Counted from the first letter of the stretch, positions 1 through 8,051 are shown. The stretch is 18,616 nt of DNA from Firmicutes bacterium CAG:555 (GCA_000431075.1 HF986884.1:1-18616), one strand, 5' to 3'. The notes: generated by a model from the sequence alone, not told the origin. Numbers and translations: made by a program.

Positions 1-363
1 GCCGCCGAGCAGGCAGTCTGCGATGCCCATCTTGACGAGCATAGTGCCGAAGTAGTTGCCCTTGGTAAGAGCCGCACGGCAATCCTCAGCGCTCATCTTG
101 CCCTTGCGCAGAGCGACCATTTCATCGACCATTGCGTCCATGCCCTCGTAGGTCAGGGGGTCAAGTATCTCAAGGCCGTCGATATCGAAGCCGCCCTTTG
201 CGGCAGCAGCCTTGACCTCATCGACATTACCGACGAGGACGGGGGTCAGGAAGCCTTCCTTTTTAAGTCTTGCGGCAGACTCAAGTATGCGTGCATCGTG
301 GCCTTCGGTGTAGACGATCTTGCGGGGATCATTCTTCAGAATTTCAACGAGATTTTCAAACAT
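1..363 (-). CDS. pta: Phosphate acetyltransferase, N-terminal part (cut by window edge)
   Basis: Pta interconverts acetyl-CoA plus phosphate and acetyl phosphate plus CoA; with acetate kinase it makes ATP in fermenting cells. Only the first 121 residues are in the window; the gene runs off the left edge. The reading is from the reverse complement. It begins MFENLVEILK, followed by KIVYTEGHDARILESAARL (residues 15-33), which matches the KIVFPEGxDERIL opening of the family. Then come PVLVGN and, near the edge, NYFGTMLVKMGIADCLLGG, the family's NYFGTMLVxxGxADGLVSG block. The ATG at 363-361 has GGAGG eleven bases upstream on the minus strand (reading GGAGGAAATTTTAAAATG). It is divergent from the XRE-lepA unit. 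The PTA_PTB family also includes phosphate butyryltransferase, but the NYFGTMLV block favours Pta. Confidence 0.9.
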   Translation of the reverse strand, partial: MFENLVEILKNDPRKIVYTEGHDARILESAARLKKEGFLTPVLVGNVDEVKAAAAKGGFDIDGLEILDPLTYEGMDAMVDEMVALRKGKMSAEDCRAALTKGNYFGTMLVKMGIADCLLGG

Positions 364-410
364 TTTAAAATTTCCTCCATATTTGCATCTTGTGCTAATA
401 TTCCTATATG

Positions 411-439
411 ACTTTATCACTACTCCGAAAAATTTTCAA
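411..439 (-). promoter_or_regulatory. Possible promoter for pta
   Basis: On the minus strand, TTGAAA (439-434) is separated by 17 bases from TAAAGT (416-411), 48 bases upstream of the pta ATG. The -35 is good (5 of 6), the -10 only fair (4 of 6). The region is AT-rich, so chance matches are likely. Confidence 0.3.
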
Positions 440-458
440 GTATTTAGACCTATTTCTA

Positions 459-487
459 TTTACAAACTGTGAAATGACAGATATAAT
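459..487 (+). promoter_or_regulatory. SigA-type promoter for the XRE regulator and lepA
   Basis: TTTACA at 459-464 and a perfect TATAAT at 482-487 are separated by exactly 17 bases. Transcription should start near 494, about 29 bases before the XRE start codon. This is one of the best vegetative promoters in the window, and no other is obvious before lepA, so it probably drives both genes. Confidence 0.8.
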
Positions 488-498
488 ATACAAACTGT
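461..498 (+). repeat. Two TACAAACTGT direct repeats bracketing the XRE-lepA promoter (candidate operator)
   Basis: The decamer TACAAACTGT occurs at 461-470, overlapping the -35 element, and at 489-498, overlapping the expected start site. The copies are 28 bases apart, close to three helical turns. A TACAA/TTGTA inverted pair also spans 489-509. Sites placed like this would block RNA polymerase if bound, so autoregulation by the adjacent XRE protein is the natural guess. That is inference from position only. Confidence 0.5.
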
Positions 499-522
499 AA
501 TCACTTGTATGGAGAAATATAA

Positions 523-837
523 ATGGATAATCAGAAAACTTTCGCAAAAAACCTATCCGAATTAAGACGCAGAAGCGGACTGAGCCAGCGCAAGGCGGCC
601 GCCGACCTTAAGATAAGTCAGGCGCTGCTGAGCCACTATGAAAACGGTGCCCGTGAACCGGGGCTGGGTTTTGTGTGCCGTGTCTGCGATTATTATAATG
701 TTACCGCCGACTATCTGCTCGGCCGCTCGTCGAATCCCAACGGCATCGACCGCAGCGCCGATGTCGCAAAAGCGTTTATCGGCGAGTTGAGAGTGCTTGC
801 AAACAAGGCTGAGGCTGCGCTGGAGGAATTGCTGTGA
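523..837 (+). CDS. Small XRE-family helix-turn-helix transcriptional regulator
   Basis: A 104-residue DNA-binding protein. Residues 8-66 form a Cro/C1-type HTH_3 domain, with the helix-turn-helix at [20 protein letters not shown] (20-39), then ENGAREP and the typical [13 protein letters not shown] ending. The remaining 35 residues are a short, Ala/Leu/Glu-rich helical tail ([21 protein letters not shown]), probably for dimerisation; no ligand or peptidase domain is present. The ATG at 523 follows TATGGAGAAAT, giving GGAG eight bases upstream. Its TGA overlaps the lepA GTG start by 4 bases (GTGA), so the two are translationally coupled. Direct repeats flank its promoter, which suggests autoregulation. 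Its target is unknown. Confidence 0.9.
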   Translation: MDNQKTFAKNLSELRRRSGLSQRKAAADLKISQALLSHYENGAREPGLGFVCRVCDYYNVTADYLLGRSSNPNGIDRSADVAKAFIGELRVLANKAEAALEELL

Positions 838-2639
838 TAAATCAGGACCACATCAGGAACTTTTCGATAATCGCTCACATCGACCACGGTAAGTCGACGC
901 TGTCGGACAGGCTCATCGAGCTGTGCGGTGCGGTCGAGGAGCGCATCATGGAGGACCAGATCCTAGACAACATGGATCTTGAGCGTGAGCGCGGCATCAC
1001 CATCAAGGCAAGAGCCGTCGGTCTCAACTACAAGGCCAAGGACGGCGAGACTTATGTGCTGAATCTCATCGACACTCCGGGTCATGTCGACTTCAACTAC
1101 GAGGTCAGCCGCTCGCTGGCAGCGTGCGAGGGTGCGGTGCTCGTCGTTGACGCCTCGCAGGGCGTTGAGGCGCAGACGCTTGCAAACACTTACCTTGCGC
1201 TGGACGCCGACCTTGAGATACTGCCCGTCATCAACAAGATCGATCTCCCCGCCGCCGACCCCGAGCGGGTCAAGCATGAGATTGAGGATATCATCGGCAT
1301 TCTCGCCATGGATGCGCCCGAGATAAGCGCCAAAAACGGCATCAATGTCGAGGCCGTGCTTGACGATATCGTAAAAAATGTCCCCGCCCCCAAGGGCGAC
1401 CCCGATGCTCCCCTGAAGGCGCTCATCTTCGACAGCATTTACGACAGCTACCGTGGCGTCATCGTCTTTATGCGTCTTGTCGACGGCAAGGTGCGCAAGG
1501 ACACTGAGGTGCTTTTGAAGTCCACCGGCGCACGCTATAAGGTGCTCGAGGTCGGGCATATGCGTCCGATCGGTCTTGAGCCCTGCGCCGAGCTTTCCGC
1601 AGGCGATGTCGGATATTTCACCGCCAGCATCAAAAATGTCGCCGACACGCAGGTGGGCGACACCGTGACCGAGGCATCCCGCCCCTGTGCCGACGCTCTG
1701 CCCGGCTACCGCCCCGCCCGTGCGATGGTCTACTGCGGAATCTACACCGAGGACGGCAGCAAGTACCCCGACCTGCGTGATGCGCTGGAAAAGCTCCAGC
1801 TCAACGACGCTTCCCTGTCGTTCGAGCCGGAAAGCTCGGTCGCACTCGGCTTCGGCTTCCGCTGCGGCTTCCTCGGGATGCTGCACATGGAGGTCATTCA
1901 GGAGCGCCTTGAGCGTGAGTTTGACCTTGAGCTTGTCACCACCCTGCCGAGCGTAATTTATAAAGTCATCAAAACCGACGGCAGCGTCGTCATGGTCGAC
2001 AACCCCCACAACTACCCCGATCCGGCAAACATTGAGCACGCCGAGGAGCCGTATGTCAAGGTATCTATCATCACGCCCAACGACTATGTCGGCAACATCA
2101 TGCCCCTGTGTCAGGACAGGCGTGGCGAGTACAGGGACATGCAGTATCTTGACTCGAACCTTGTCGAGCTGCGCTACGACATGCCGCTAAATGAGATAAT
2201 CTACGACTTTTTCGATACTCTCAAGGCTCGCACAAAGGGCTACGCATCACTCGACTATGAACTGAGCGAATATAAGCCGTCCGAGCTTGTGAAGGTCGAT
2301 CTGCTTTTAAACGGCGATCAGGTCGATGCGCTCAGCTTCATTGCGCACAAGGACAAGGCCTATGCCCGTGCAAGGAAGCTTTGTGAAAAGCTCAAGGACA
2401 ACATTCCCCGCCAGCTGTTTGAGGTACCCATCCAGGCGGCCATCGGCGGAAAGATAATCGCCCGCGAGACGGTCAAGGCCATGCGCAAGGATGTTCTTGC
2501 CAAGTGCTACGGCGGCGATATCACCCGCAAAAAGAAGCTGCTTGAAAAACAGAAAGAGGGCAAAAAGAAGATGCGCCAGCTCGGCACGGTCTCAATCCCG
2601 ACCGAAGCCTTCCTTGCTGTCCTCAAGCTCGATGAATAA
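834..2639 (+). CDS. lepA: Elongation factor 4 (LepA), ribosome back-translocating GTPase
   Basis: LepA is a ribosome-bound translational GTPase acting on stalled or mis-translocated ribosomes. At 601 residues it is full length (E. coli about 599). The GTPase motifs are all present: G1 AHIDHGKST (14-22), the switch I region RERGITIKA (51-59), G3 DTPGH (80-84) and G4 NKID (134-137). EF-G-like domains follow, then the LepA-specific C-terminal domain with [20 protein letters not shown] and [15 protein letters not shown]. It starts with GTG at 834; GGAGG at 822-826 lies seven bases upstream, inside the XRE gene. The 4-base overlap with a regulator is unusual: lepA more often sits next to hemN/hrcA in Firmicutes. 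Confidence 0.98.
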   Translation: MINQDHIRNFSIIAHIDHGKSTLSDRLIELCGAVEERIMEDQILDNMDLERERGITIKARAVGLNYKAKDGETYVLNLIDTPGHVDFNYEVSRSLAACEGAVLVVDASQGVEAQTLANTYLALDADLEILPVINKIDLPAADPERVKHEIEDIIGILAMDAPEISAKNGINVEAVLDDIVKNVPAPKGDPDAPLKALIFDSIYDSYRGVIVFMRLVDGKVRKDTEVLLKSTGARYKVLEVGHMRPIGLEPCAELSAGDVGYFTASIKNVADTQVGDTVTEASRPCADALPGYRPARAMVYCGIYTEDGSKYPDLRDALEKLQLNDASLSFEPESSVALGFGFRCGFLGMLHMEVIQERLEREFDLELVTTLPSVIYKVIKTDGSVVMVDNPHNYPDPANIEHAEEPYVKVSIITPNDYVGNIMPLCQDRRGEYRDMQYLDSNLVELRYDMPLNEIIYDFFDTLKARTKGYASLDYELSEYKPSELVKVDLLLNGDQVDALSFIAHKDKAYARARKLCEKLKDNIPRQLFEVPIQAAIGGKIIARETVKAMRKDVLAKCYGGDITRKKKLLEKQKEGKKKMRQLGTVSIPTEAFLAVLKLDE

Positions 2640-2646
2640 AGTTTTC

Positions 2647-2672
2647 GCCCACTGTGCGTTTGCACAGTGGGC
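2647..2672 (+). terminator. Hairpin terminator after lepA
   Basis: GCCCACTGTGC (2647-2657) and GCACAGTGGGC (2662-2672) form a perfect 11-bp stem with a GTTT loop, starting 7 bases after the lepA stop. The tail ATTGTTAT is a poor U-tract, so termination may be incomplete and some transcript could enter the downstream sigma factor gene. Confidence 0.7.
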
Positions 2673-2718
2673 ATTGTTATGCCTTAAAACATATGTTAAG
2701 CTTAATTTGAAAAAAGTT

Positions 2719-2745
2719 TGATCCTTTTTGCGATAGCTGCGTTTA
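2719..2745 (+). promoter_or_regulatory. Candidate ECF-type autoregulatory promoter of the sigma/ABC operon
   Basis: TGATCC (2719-2724) is followed by a T5 run and, 15 bases on, by CGTTTA (2740-2745). This resembles the TGAAAC/CGT arrangement of ECF promoters such as those of Bacillus SigW. A start near 2752 would leave a short leader ending in the AGGAGG at 2759. No good SigA-type -35/-10 pair is present in the 130-base gap. ECF operons commonly drive themselves, so recognition by the product of the next gene is a reasonable inference, not shown. Confidence 0.4.
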
Positions 2746-2771
2746 TATATTCGAAGGCAGGAGGTGAGCAG

Positions 2772-3311
2772 GTGGAGGACGCAATACTGATACGGCGGAT
2801 AAAGCAGGGCGACGAGTCGGCGTTTGACGCTCTTGTGCGGCGGCACTATCGGAACATTTACGCCTTTTGCTATCGCCGCTGCGGTGATGCCGCCCTTGCC
2901 GCCGACCTCACGCAGGAGGTGTTTCTCAGGCTCGTCACCGCCGTGGGACGCTACTCGGTGACGGGCAAATTTACAAACTACCTGCTTACTATCGCCGTCA
3001 ACGTCTGCAACGACCATTACCGCCGCAAAAAGCCCGAGAGTGTGCCGCTCACGGAGGACACCGCCGTGTCCGACGGAGCGGAGACGCAGGCGCTCAAAAA
3101 CGACAGTGCGGAAAATATCCGCCGTGCACTTGCGCTGCTGCCGGACGAGCAGCGGGACGCCGTAATACTGCGCTACTGGCACAACATGAAGCTTCGTAAC
3201 ATTGCCGCCGTCACCGGCGTTTCGACGGCAACGGCGAAATCCCGCCTGCGGCTGGGGACGGAAAAGCTGCGCAGACTGCTTGAATCGGAGGGAGAAGGCT
3301 ATGGATATTAA
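2772..3311 (+). CDS. ECF-type RNA polymerase sigma factor
   Basis: A 179-residue sigma-70 family protein of the extracytoplasmic function type. Sigma region 2 covers about residues 8-86, with AADLTQEVFLRLV (43-55), the core-binding and -10-recognition segment. Region 4 covers about 114-171: LPDEQRDAVILRYW (123-136), then a helix-turn-helix ending in VSTATAKSRLRLGTEKLR, which binds the -35 element. I chose the GTG at 2772 because AGGAGGTGA (2759-2767) lies seven bases before it; the open frame extends to a TTG at 2718 that has no ribosome binding site. It overlaps the next gene by 11 bases and heads a four-gene unit with an ABC transporter, so it probably switches on that transporter. No zinc-binding anti-sigma gene (HxxxCxxC) is adjacent. 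Confidence 0.92.
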   Translation: MEDAILIRRIKQGDESAFDALVRRHYRNIYAFCYRRCGDAALAADLTQEVFLRLVTAVGRYSVTGKFTNYLLTIAVNVCNDHYRRKKPESVPLTEDTAVSDGAETQALKNDSAENIRRALALLPDEQRDAVILRYWHNMKLRNIAAVTGVSTATAKSRLRLGTEKLRRLLESEGEGYGY

Positions 3312-4017
3312 ATACGATGTGCCCGCACCGCCTGCCGGTGCGCTTGAGCGCACGATAAGCCTCGGGCAGCGCAAAATGCGTAGTATGCGTTTAGCCAAAA
3401 TGCCGCTCGGCCGACTGCTCGGCTTACAGCTTGCGCATTTTTCGCCGCTGTACTGGGCGGTACAGCTCGTTATCATCGTGTGCATAATTTTAAGCACCGG
3501 AAGCGGCACGGAAAGCGCACGGTTTACGGTGCTCGTCTACGCCGGAGCTGCAAATGCGCTCGGCTGTCCGGAGCTGCTGCGTGACATTTCTTGCAGCATG
3601 AGCGAGATTGAGCTCAGCTGCCGCATAAGCGGGGCAAAGCTCCTCGCCGCCCGCTTACTCATCATTGCCTGCGCCGACCTTTTGGGGCTGACGCTCACGG
3701 CTGCCATTGCTGCAAGCAAGTTTGGCGCAGAGCTTACACTGCCGCTGATCATGGGCGCTGCACTGCTGTTCTCGTCAAGCTTCTTGACGCTGCTTGCGCT
3801 TCGGCTGCTGCCGTTTGTGCGCAGCCGAGCGGGCGCACTTTCGCTGTCGCTCGTTATATCGGCAGCCCTCGGCATCGTGTGCCTGTCGGTATTGTGGGGT
3901 ACCGGCGTGTGGGCGCTTGTGTGCATTGTGAGCCTTGTGCTGCTGGCAGCTCAGACTTGGCGTGAGCTTTCGGGCATCGAAAGCAGAAAGGGAAAAAGCA
4001 TATGGAACTATCTATAA
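3301..4017 (+). CDS. Polytopic membrane protein between ECF sigma factor and ABC transporter genes
   Basis: A 238-residue protein of no family I recognise. The first 45 or so residues are cytoplasmic and basic (RKMRSMRLAKMPLGR at 24-38). About six hydrophobic segments follow, near 48-66, 75-90, 112-138, 147-170, 178-198 and 200-217; the C-terminus is short and charged. The ATG at 3301 has GGAGGGAG at 3288-3295 in front; an upstream extension in the same frame to 3202 lies within the sigma gene and has no start signal. It overlaps the sigma gene by 11 bases and the ATPase gene by 16. Position suggests it either restrains the sigma factor from the membrane through its basic N-terminus or is an extra transporter subunit. 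Both are inference. Confidence 0.8.
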   Translation: MDIKYDVPAPPAGALERTISLGQRKMRSMRLAKMPLGRLLGLQLAHFSPLYWAVQLVIIVCIILSTGSGTESARFTVLVYAGAANALGCPELLRDISCSMSEIELSCRISGAKLLAARLLIIACADLLGLTLTAAIAASKFGAELTLPLIMGAALLFSSSFLTLLALRLLPFVRSRAGALSLSLVISAALGIVCLSVLWGTGVWALVCIVSLVLLAAQTWRELSGIESRKGKSIWNYL

Positions 4018-4895
4018 ACGGAGTTTCAAAGAAGTATAAAGACAAGCTTGCCGTGAACGCCTTGTCGCTTGAGCTTCACGACGGCATTTACGGGCTTTTA
4101 GGTCCGAACGGTTCGGGCAAGACAACGCTCATGCGCATGCTCACCACCGTCTCAAACCCGACCGGCGGCAGCATCACCCTTGACGGCGAGGACATTTTCG
4201 CCCTCGGCGAGAGCTACCGTGACCTGTTGGGCTATCTGCCGCAGAACTTTGGCTACTACCCTAACTTCACGGGGCGTGACTTTCTTATGTACTTTGCCGC
4301 CCTAAAGGGCATGACGAGGTTTCAGGCTGAGGAGCGCTGTGATGAGCTTTTGGAGCTCACGGGGCTGAGCCATGCGGCAAGCAAAAAGCTGCGGACATAC
4401 TCCGGCGGCATGCGGCAGCGCATAGGCATTGCGCAGGCGCTCTTAAACGACCCGAAAATTCTTATTCTCGACGAGCCGACAAGCGGTCTCGATCCCGCCG
4501 AGCGGGTGAAATTCCGTAACATCATAAGCAGTCTTTCCGACGGACGCATCATACTTTTGTCAACGCACATCGTCTCCGATGTCGAGTATATCGCCGACCG
4601 CATCGTTCTGATGAAAAACGGCTCTGCAATGCTCAACGATGCTGCCGACAGCATCTGCTCTGCCATTGACGGCATGGTCTGGGAGTGTACCGTTTCGCCC
4701 AATGTCTCCGACGAGCTCGCAGCAAAGCATGTCGTAACAAATCTGCACAACACACATGACGGAGACGGAGCGGGGCTGCGCATAGTGTCGGAAGCTCGTC
4801 CGGTCGAGAACGCCACCCCCGCCGAGCCGAAGCTTGAGGACCTGTACCTTTACTATTTCAGAAAGGAGTTATCGGATGAGCCTGACAAAGCTTGA
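4002..4895 (+). CDS. ABC transporter ATP-binding protein (ABC-2/exporter type)
   Basis: A 297-residue nucleotide-binding subunit that hydrolyses ATP to power the membrane partner encoded next. All ABC motifs are intact: Walker A GPNGSGKTT (34-42), Q-loop Gln 81 in YLPQNFGYY, signature YSGGMRQRIGIAQAL (133-147), Walker B ILILDEPTSGLDP (153-165) and the switch His 189 in LLSTHIVSD. The subfamily resembles CcmA/NatA-like and lantibiotic or drug exporters. The C-terminal 90 residues after the ATPase core form an accessory segment ending in LEDLYLYYFRKEL, common in this subfamily. The gene overlaps its neighbours by 16 bases upstream and 20 bases downstream, implying a tightly coupled complex. The substrate cannot be told from sequence. 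Confidence 0.95.
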   Translation: MELSINGVSKKYKDKLAVNALSLELHDGIYGLLGPNGSGKTTLMRMLTTVSNPTGGSITLDGEDIFALGESYRDLLGYLPQNFGYYPNFTGRDFLMYFAALKGMTRFQAEERCDELLELTGLSHAASKKLRTYSGGMRQRIGIAQALLNDPKILILDEPTSGLDPAERVKFRNIISSLSDGRIILLSTHIVSDVEYIADRIVLMKNGSAMLNDAADSICSAIDGMVWECTVSPNVSDELAAKHVVTNLHNTHDGDGAGLRIVSEARPVENATPAEPKLEDLYLYYFRKELSDEPDKA

Positions 4896-6087
4896 GTTCA
4901 GGAAGATCTTCACGCCCATGACCTTCATCACGCTTGCTGTTATGCTCGTTGTAAATGTATACGCCGTGTTCCAGCAGCAGGGTGCTATATATGCCGAAAG
5001 TGACGGCAAAATGCAGCGGCTGTATGAAATGAGAGACGCTGCGATCGAGCGAAGCGGTGTGATAGATGACGAGTGGATCGCCGCTCGCACGGCGGAGGCT
5101 CAAGTCATTTTTGACGATCCGCAGTACCGTGAGTCTGACGAGATGCTCGAACAGTTCCGCACCGCACTGGCAGATGAGGGCTGGTCTCCCAAGGAGATCG
5201 AAGTGCGGATGTCAAATCCGACCATGTTTCTCAACACGGAGGGAAGTCTCAAATACGGTGTGATCGAGGCCGCCGTTGAGGCTGCAGGCTTCAAAGAGCA
5301 TGCAGCGGCCATTCGGGATAGACTGCTTGAGGCAAACCGCTCGGATGCCGAGGTTTGCGCCGACATAAGCGCACGCTACGACTGCCTTATAAACGACTAC
5401 ACCGCCTATTATGACTACGACTGGGCGTACTCGAACATACAAAACGGCATAGAGGAGTTCGCTCCTTTTACCGTTGGCATCCCCGTGCTCGTCGGGCTTG
5501 CGCCGCTGTTTGCTCGTGAGCGGAGCAGGAAAACCGATTCGCTGATACTCTCGTCAAAGCGGGGCAGGCGCTCGGTCGCAGCGGCAAAGCTTTGTGCCGG
5601 TATGCTGTACTGCCTTCTCGTTTGGTTTGTGATGTCGGCAAGCATCATCATCTACGCTCTTTCGTTTTTCGGCACTCACGGCTTTAGCTCGATCTGGCAG
5701 GCATCCGGCAGCAATATCACCTCGCCGTATCTGTGGACATTCGGTCAGGCGGTCATCGTTGAGCTCGGCACCTGCCTTGTCGGTGCGCTGCTTTTCGGCT
5801 TTATCGCCATGCTGTTCTCAGAGCTTACGAAAAGTATGTTCGTAACAGTCATTTTGGGTGCTGCCGTCCTTATTGTGCCGATGATCGTGCACTTCAAGAC
5901 GAATGTCTGCTTGTTCCTGCCGACATATATCATACGTGGCGTTCCGATTTGGAGCGAATACTTCCCCGCAAAGCTTTTCGGCGGAGTCGTTCCGATGGCG
6001 TACCTCTCGATCGCCGTGTCGTGCATCCTATGCATTGTATTTGGCCTTGCCGCCGTGGTCGTTTTCTCAAAACGGCAGGCCGCATAA
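4876..6087 (+). CDS. ABC-2 type transporter permease with large extracytoplasmic domain
   Basis: A 403-residue membrane subunit of the exporter. Hydrophobic segments lie near 14-33, 195-213, 237-264, 291-314, 320-339 and 371-397. Between the first and second is a hydrophilic region of about 160 residues (34-194), rich in Glu, Asp and Ala and predicted outside the cell. The cytoplasmic loop RERSRKTDSLILSSKRGRRSVAAAKL (split here as RERSRKTDSLILSS, 214-227, then KRGRRS) is the typical ABC-2 coupling-helix region. I chose the ATG at 4876 with AAAGGAG (4863-4869) in front rather than the in-frame ATG at 4834, which has no binding site. The first 20 bases overlap the ATPase gene. A strong hairpin terminator ends the operon six bases after the stop. 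Confidence 0.88.
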   Translation: MSLTKLEFRKIFTPMTFITLAVMLVVNVYAVFQQQGAIYAESDGKMQRLYEMRDAAIERSGVIDDEWIAARTAEAQVIFDDPQYRESDEMLEQFRTALADEGWSPKEIEVRMSNPTMFLNTEGSLKYGVIEAAVEAAGFKEHAAAIRDRLLEANRSDAEVCADISARYDCLINDYTAYYDYDWAYSNIQNGIEEFAPFTVGIPVLVGLAPLFARERSRKTDSLILSSKRGRRSVAAAKLCAGMLYCLLVWFVMSASIIIYALSFFGTHGFSSIWQASGSNITSPYLWTFGQAVIVELGTCLVGALLFGFIAMLFSELTKSMFVTVILGAAVLIVPMIVHFKTNVCLFLPTYIIRGVPIWSEYFPAKLFGGVVPMAYLSIAVSCILCIVFGLAAVVVFSKRQAA

Positions 6088-6092
6088 GCACA

Positions 6093-6124
6093 AAAAATCC
6101 GACTTCAGGTGAAGTCGGATTTTT
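6093..6124. terminator. Bidirectional terminator between permease gene and upp
   Basis: A 14-bp stem, AAAAATCCGACTTC (6093-6106) with GAAGTCGGATTTTT (6111-6124), closes over an AGGT loop. The A-run and T-run give a U-tract on either strand, which suits its place between converging genes (stop codons at 6087 and 6134). Confidence 0.92.
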
Positions 6125-6133
6125 CTATATTTA

Positions 6134-6763
6134 TTACTTAGTGCCGAAGATGCGGTCGCCGGCATCGCCGAGGCCGGGGACTATATAGCCGTGCTCGTTG
6201 AGGTGGTCGTCAAGAGCTGCAACGAAGATATCCACATCGGGGTGATCCTCCTGCATGCGCTTTACGCCCTCGGGAGCGCCGATGATGCACATGAGCTTGA
6301 TGTGCTTAACGCCGTCGTCCTTGAGGAACTGGATGGCTGCGGATGCCGAGCCGCCGGTTGCGAGCATGGGGTCAACAACGATGACATCACGCTCATCGAT
6401 ATCGGGGGGCATCTTGAAGTAGTACTTCACGGGTTCGAGCGTCTCGGGGTCACGGAACAGGCCGATGTGTCCGACCTTGACATTGGGCATCATGCTGACC
6501 ATGCCGTCGACCATGCCGAGACCGGCACGGAGAATGGGGACTATCGCCAGCTTCTTACCGGCAATGTGCTTGACCTTTGCCTTTGCAACGGGGGTCTCGA
6601 TCTCGATCTCCTCAAGAGGAAGATCCCTTGTTGCCTCGTAGCACATCAGCATCGCTATCTCGGAGATAAGCTCGCGGAACTCCTTGACGGAGGTGCTCTT
6701 CTCCCTGAGGATGGACAGCTTGTGCTGGATAAGGGGATGGTCGAATACGCAAACCTTGCTCAT
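6134..6763 (-). CDS. upp: Uracil phosphoribosyltransferase
   Basis: Salvage enzyme joining uracil and PRPP to UMP plus pyrophosphate in the cytosol. It is 209 residues, the usual length. ILRAGLGM (77-84), the PRPP-binding loop [14 protein letters not shown] (127-140) and the uracil-binding C-terminus [17 protein letters not shown] (193-209) are all present. The ATG at 6763 has GGAG nine bases upstream on the minus strand. It begins 41 bases after the end of tsaB in the same direction, with no terminator between, so it is probably the last gene of the tsaE-tsaB-upp unit; I see no strong promoter of its own. Confidence 0.98.
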   Translation of the reverse strand: MSKVCVFDHPLIQHKLSILREKSTSVKEFRELISEIAMLMCYEATRDLPLEEIEIETPVAKAKVKHIAGKKLAIVPILRAGLGMVDGMVSMMPNVKVGHIGLFRDPETLEPVKYYFKMPPDIDERDVIVVDPMLATGGSASAAIQFLKDDGVKHIKLMCIIGAPEGVKRMQEDHPDVDIFVAALDDHLNEHGYIVPGLGDAGDRIFGTK

Positions 6764-6804
6764 GTTTTTTCTCCTAACAATATCTTAAATTTCTTATTGA
6801 CTTA

Positions 6805-7497
6805 TTATTCCTTGCGCAGGCGCTCCTGACGCTCACGCTCGGCCTGTGACAAACGCAGATACACCGGCAGCAGATCATCAGCCGTGCCGGGCTTTGAGCG
6901 CAGCGCCTCCATGCCCACGCCCCATGCGCTTTGATACAAGAGATTCTGCGGTGCGACACGACAGGCTATGCCCTCGTTCTTGAGATACTCATAGCTGATA
7001 GCAGCGCCGTCGCCCACAAGGAACACCTCACGGTTCTTTGCTTTGAGCTCCGCTGCAAGCTCCGATAGTGCTATTGCCCTGTCGGCGCACAGTCTTTCGG
7101 GGCAGCCGTCCTTGATTTCAAACAGCGCATTATAAACCTGCGAACGCCGTGCGTCCATCACGGGGCAGACAAGTCCGCCTGCGGACACACCGTGCCACGC
7201 CATAGCCGCAAGCGTAGAAACGCCGACGCATTTTTTATCCGACGCCCAAGCCAAGCCCTTTACGGTGGATACACCAATGCGGATACCCGTAAAAGAGCCG
7301 GGACCGTGAGCGACAGCGATAAGGTCAACATCGGCAAGTATAGTATCTGAATTTTTTAACATATCCTCCACCATAGGCAGCAGCGTGCGGCTATGGGTAA
7401 GGCCGCTGCACTGGCTGTACTGGCAGATGAGTGCATCATCCTGCATGAGGGCAACGGACGCAGCCTTTGCAGAAGATTCAAGTGCAAGAACAAGCAT
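6805..7497 (-). CDS. tsaB: tRNA threonylcarbamoyladenosine biosynthesis protein TsaB
   Basis: TsaB is the non-catalytic partner of TsaD in the complex that puts threonylcarbamoyl on A37 of ANN-decoding tRNAs (t6A). It has 230 residues with the ASKHA-fold start MLVLALESSAKAASVALM (1-18), THSRTLLPMVEDML (34-47) and the diagnostic HGPGSFTGIRIGVSTVKGLA (64-83). The ATG at 7497 shares one base with the tsaE stop (TAATG), so translation is coupled. RimI and TsaD genes, often next, do not follow here; upp does. Confidence 0.96.
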   Translation of the reverse strand: MLVLALESSAKAASVALMQDDALICQYSQCSGLTHSRTLLPMVEDMLKNSDTILADVDLIAVAHGPGSFTGIRIGVSTVKGLAWASDKKCVGVSTLAAMAWHGVSAGGLVCPVMDARRSQVYNALFEIKDGCPERLCADRAIALSELAAELKAKNREVFLVGDGAAISYEYLKNEGIACRVAPQNLLYQSAWGVGMEALRSKPGTADDLLPVYLRLSQAERERQERLRKE

Positions 7498-7919
7498 TAC
7501 TTTCCGCCCTCCTCAATGGTTATCTTTCTCTCGGTATCGCCTAACTTTTCGATGCGCACAACGGTCTCGTCGCCGTAAAAGGCATCATCGACCTTCTCCG
7601 ACCACTCGACTGCGCACACTGCGCCTCTGGCAAGGTAGTCCTCCCAGCCGATATCAAAAAGCTCATCGGAATCATTGAGCCTGTACATATCAAAATGGAT
7701 AAGCTCACGCTCGCCGCAATACTCGTTGACGATGGTGAAGGTCGGGCTGGAGACACGGCAAGTTAAACCCATTCCCCGTGCCATACCGCGCACAAAGGCG
7801 GTCTTACCGGCGCCGAGGTCGCCGTACATGGCGACGACCGTTCCGTCGGCAAGGTTTTTTGCAAACTGCTCACCGACAGCCTCGGTCTGTGCCTCGCTTC
7901 GGCTTATGAATGTCTGCAT
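7497..7919 (-). CDS. tsaE: tRNA threonylcarbamoyladenosine biosynthesis ATPase TsaE
   Basis: TsaE is the small P-loop ATPase that resets the TsaB-TsaD complex during t6A synthesis. It has 140 residues, with Walker A GDLGAGKT (33-40), the SSPTFTIVNEY strand (57-67), the Walker B-like HFDMYRL (75-81) and the VEWSEK motif (104-109). The ATG at 7919 follows GAGGTGAGGTAG on the minus strand. It is the first gene of the minus-strand operon, behind an extended -10 promoter at 7957-7986. Confidence 0.96.
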   Translation of the reverse strand: MQTFISRSEAQTEAVGEQFAKNLADGTVVAMYGDLGAGKTAFVRGMARGMGLTCRVSSPTFTIVNEYCGERELIHFDMYRLNDSDELFDIGWEDYLARGAVCAVEWSEKVDDAFYGDETVVRIEKLGDTERKITIEEGGK

Positions 7920-7956
7920 CTACCTCACCTCGAAAATGGTCGTTTTCTAAATTCGC

Positions 7957-7986
7957 ATTATACCACAAGATAGCTCATTGCGTAAA
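7957..7986 (-). promoter_or_regulatory. Promoter for tsaE-tsaB-upp
   Basis: On the minus strand TTTACG (7986-7981) is followed 18 bases later by a perfect TATAAT (7962-7957), itself preceded by TGG, an extended -10. The start would lie about 30 bases upstream of the tsaE ATG. The -35 shares bases 7981-7983 with the divergent promoter of the next gene. Confidence 0.72.
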
Positions 7987-8006
7987 GGGGAATTATGTGC
8001 TAAAAT
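7978..8006 (+). promoter_or_regulatory. Promoter for the FtsW/RodA-family gene
   Basis: TTGCGT (7978-7983), a 17-base spacer and TAAAAT (8001-8006), with TGC directly before the -10 (extended -10). The start would lie near 8013, about 40 bases before the gene. It overlaps the -35 of the divergent tsaE promoter, so the two may compete for polymerase. Confidence 0.6.
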
Positions 8007-8051
8007 ACAGAATGAACTCGTGTGATATTTGTATATGCTTAATGAAAGGCG

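Noticed and set aside
385..411. TGTGCTAATATT as a plus-strand extended -10 resembling the one at 15034-15043
   Set aside because: No -35 element lies at the right distance, and a far better promoter follows at 459-487.
963..2039. 358-residue minus-strand open frame across lepA
   Set aside because: It is antisense to a full-length, motif-complete LepA and its translation is Val/Asp/Gly-rich with no domain; a shadow of GC-rich codon use.
2592..3509. 305-residue minus-strand open frame across the first sigma factor
   Set aside because: Antisense to the sigma and membrane protein genes; no motifs.
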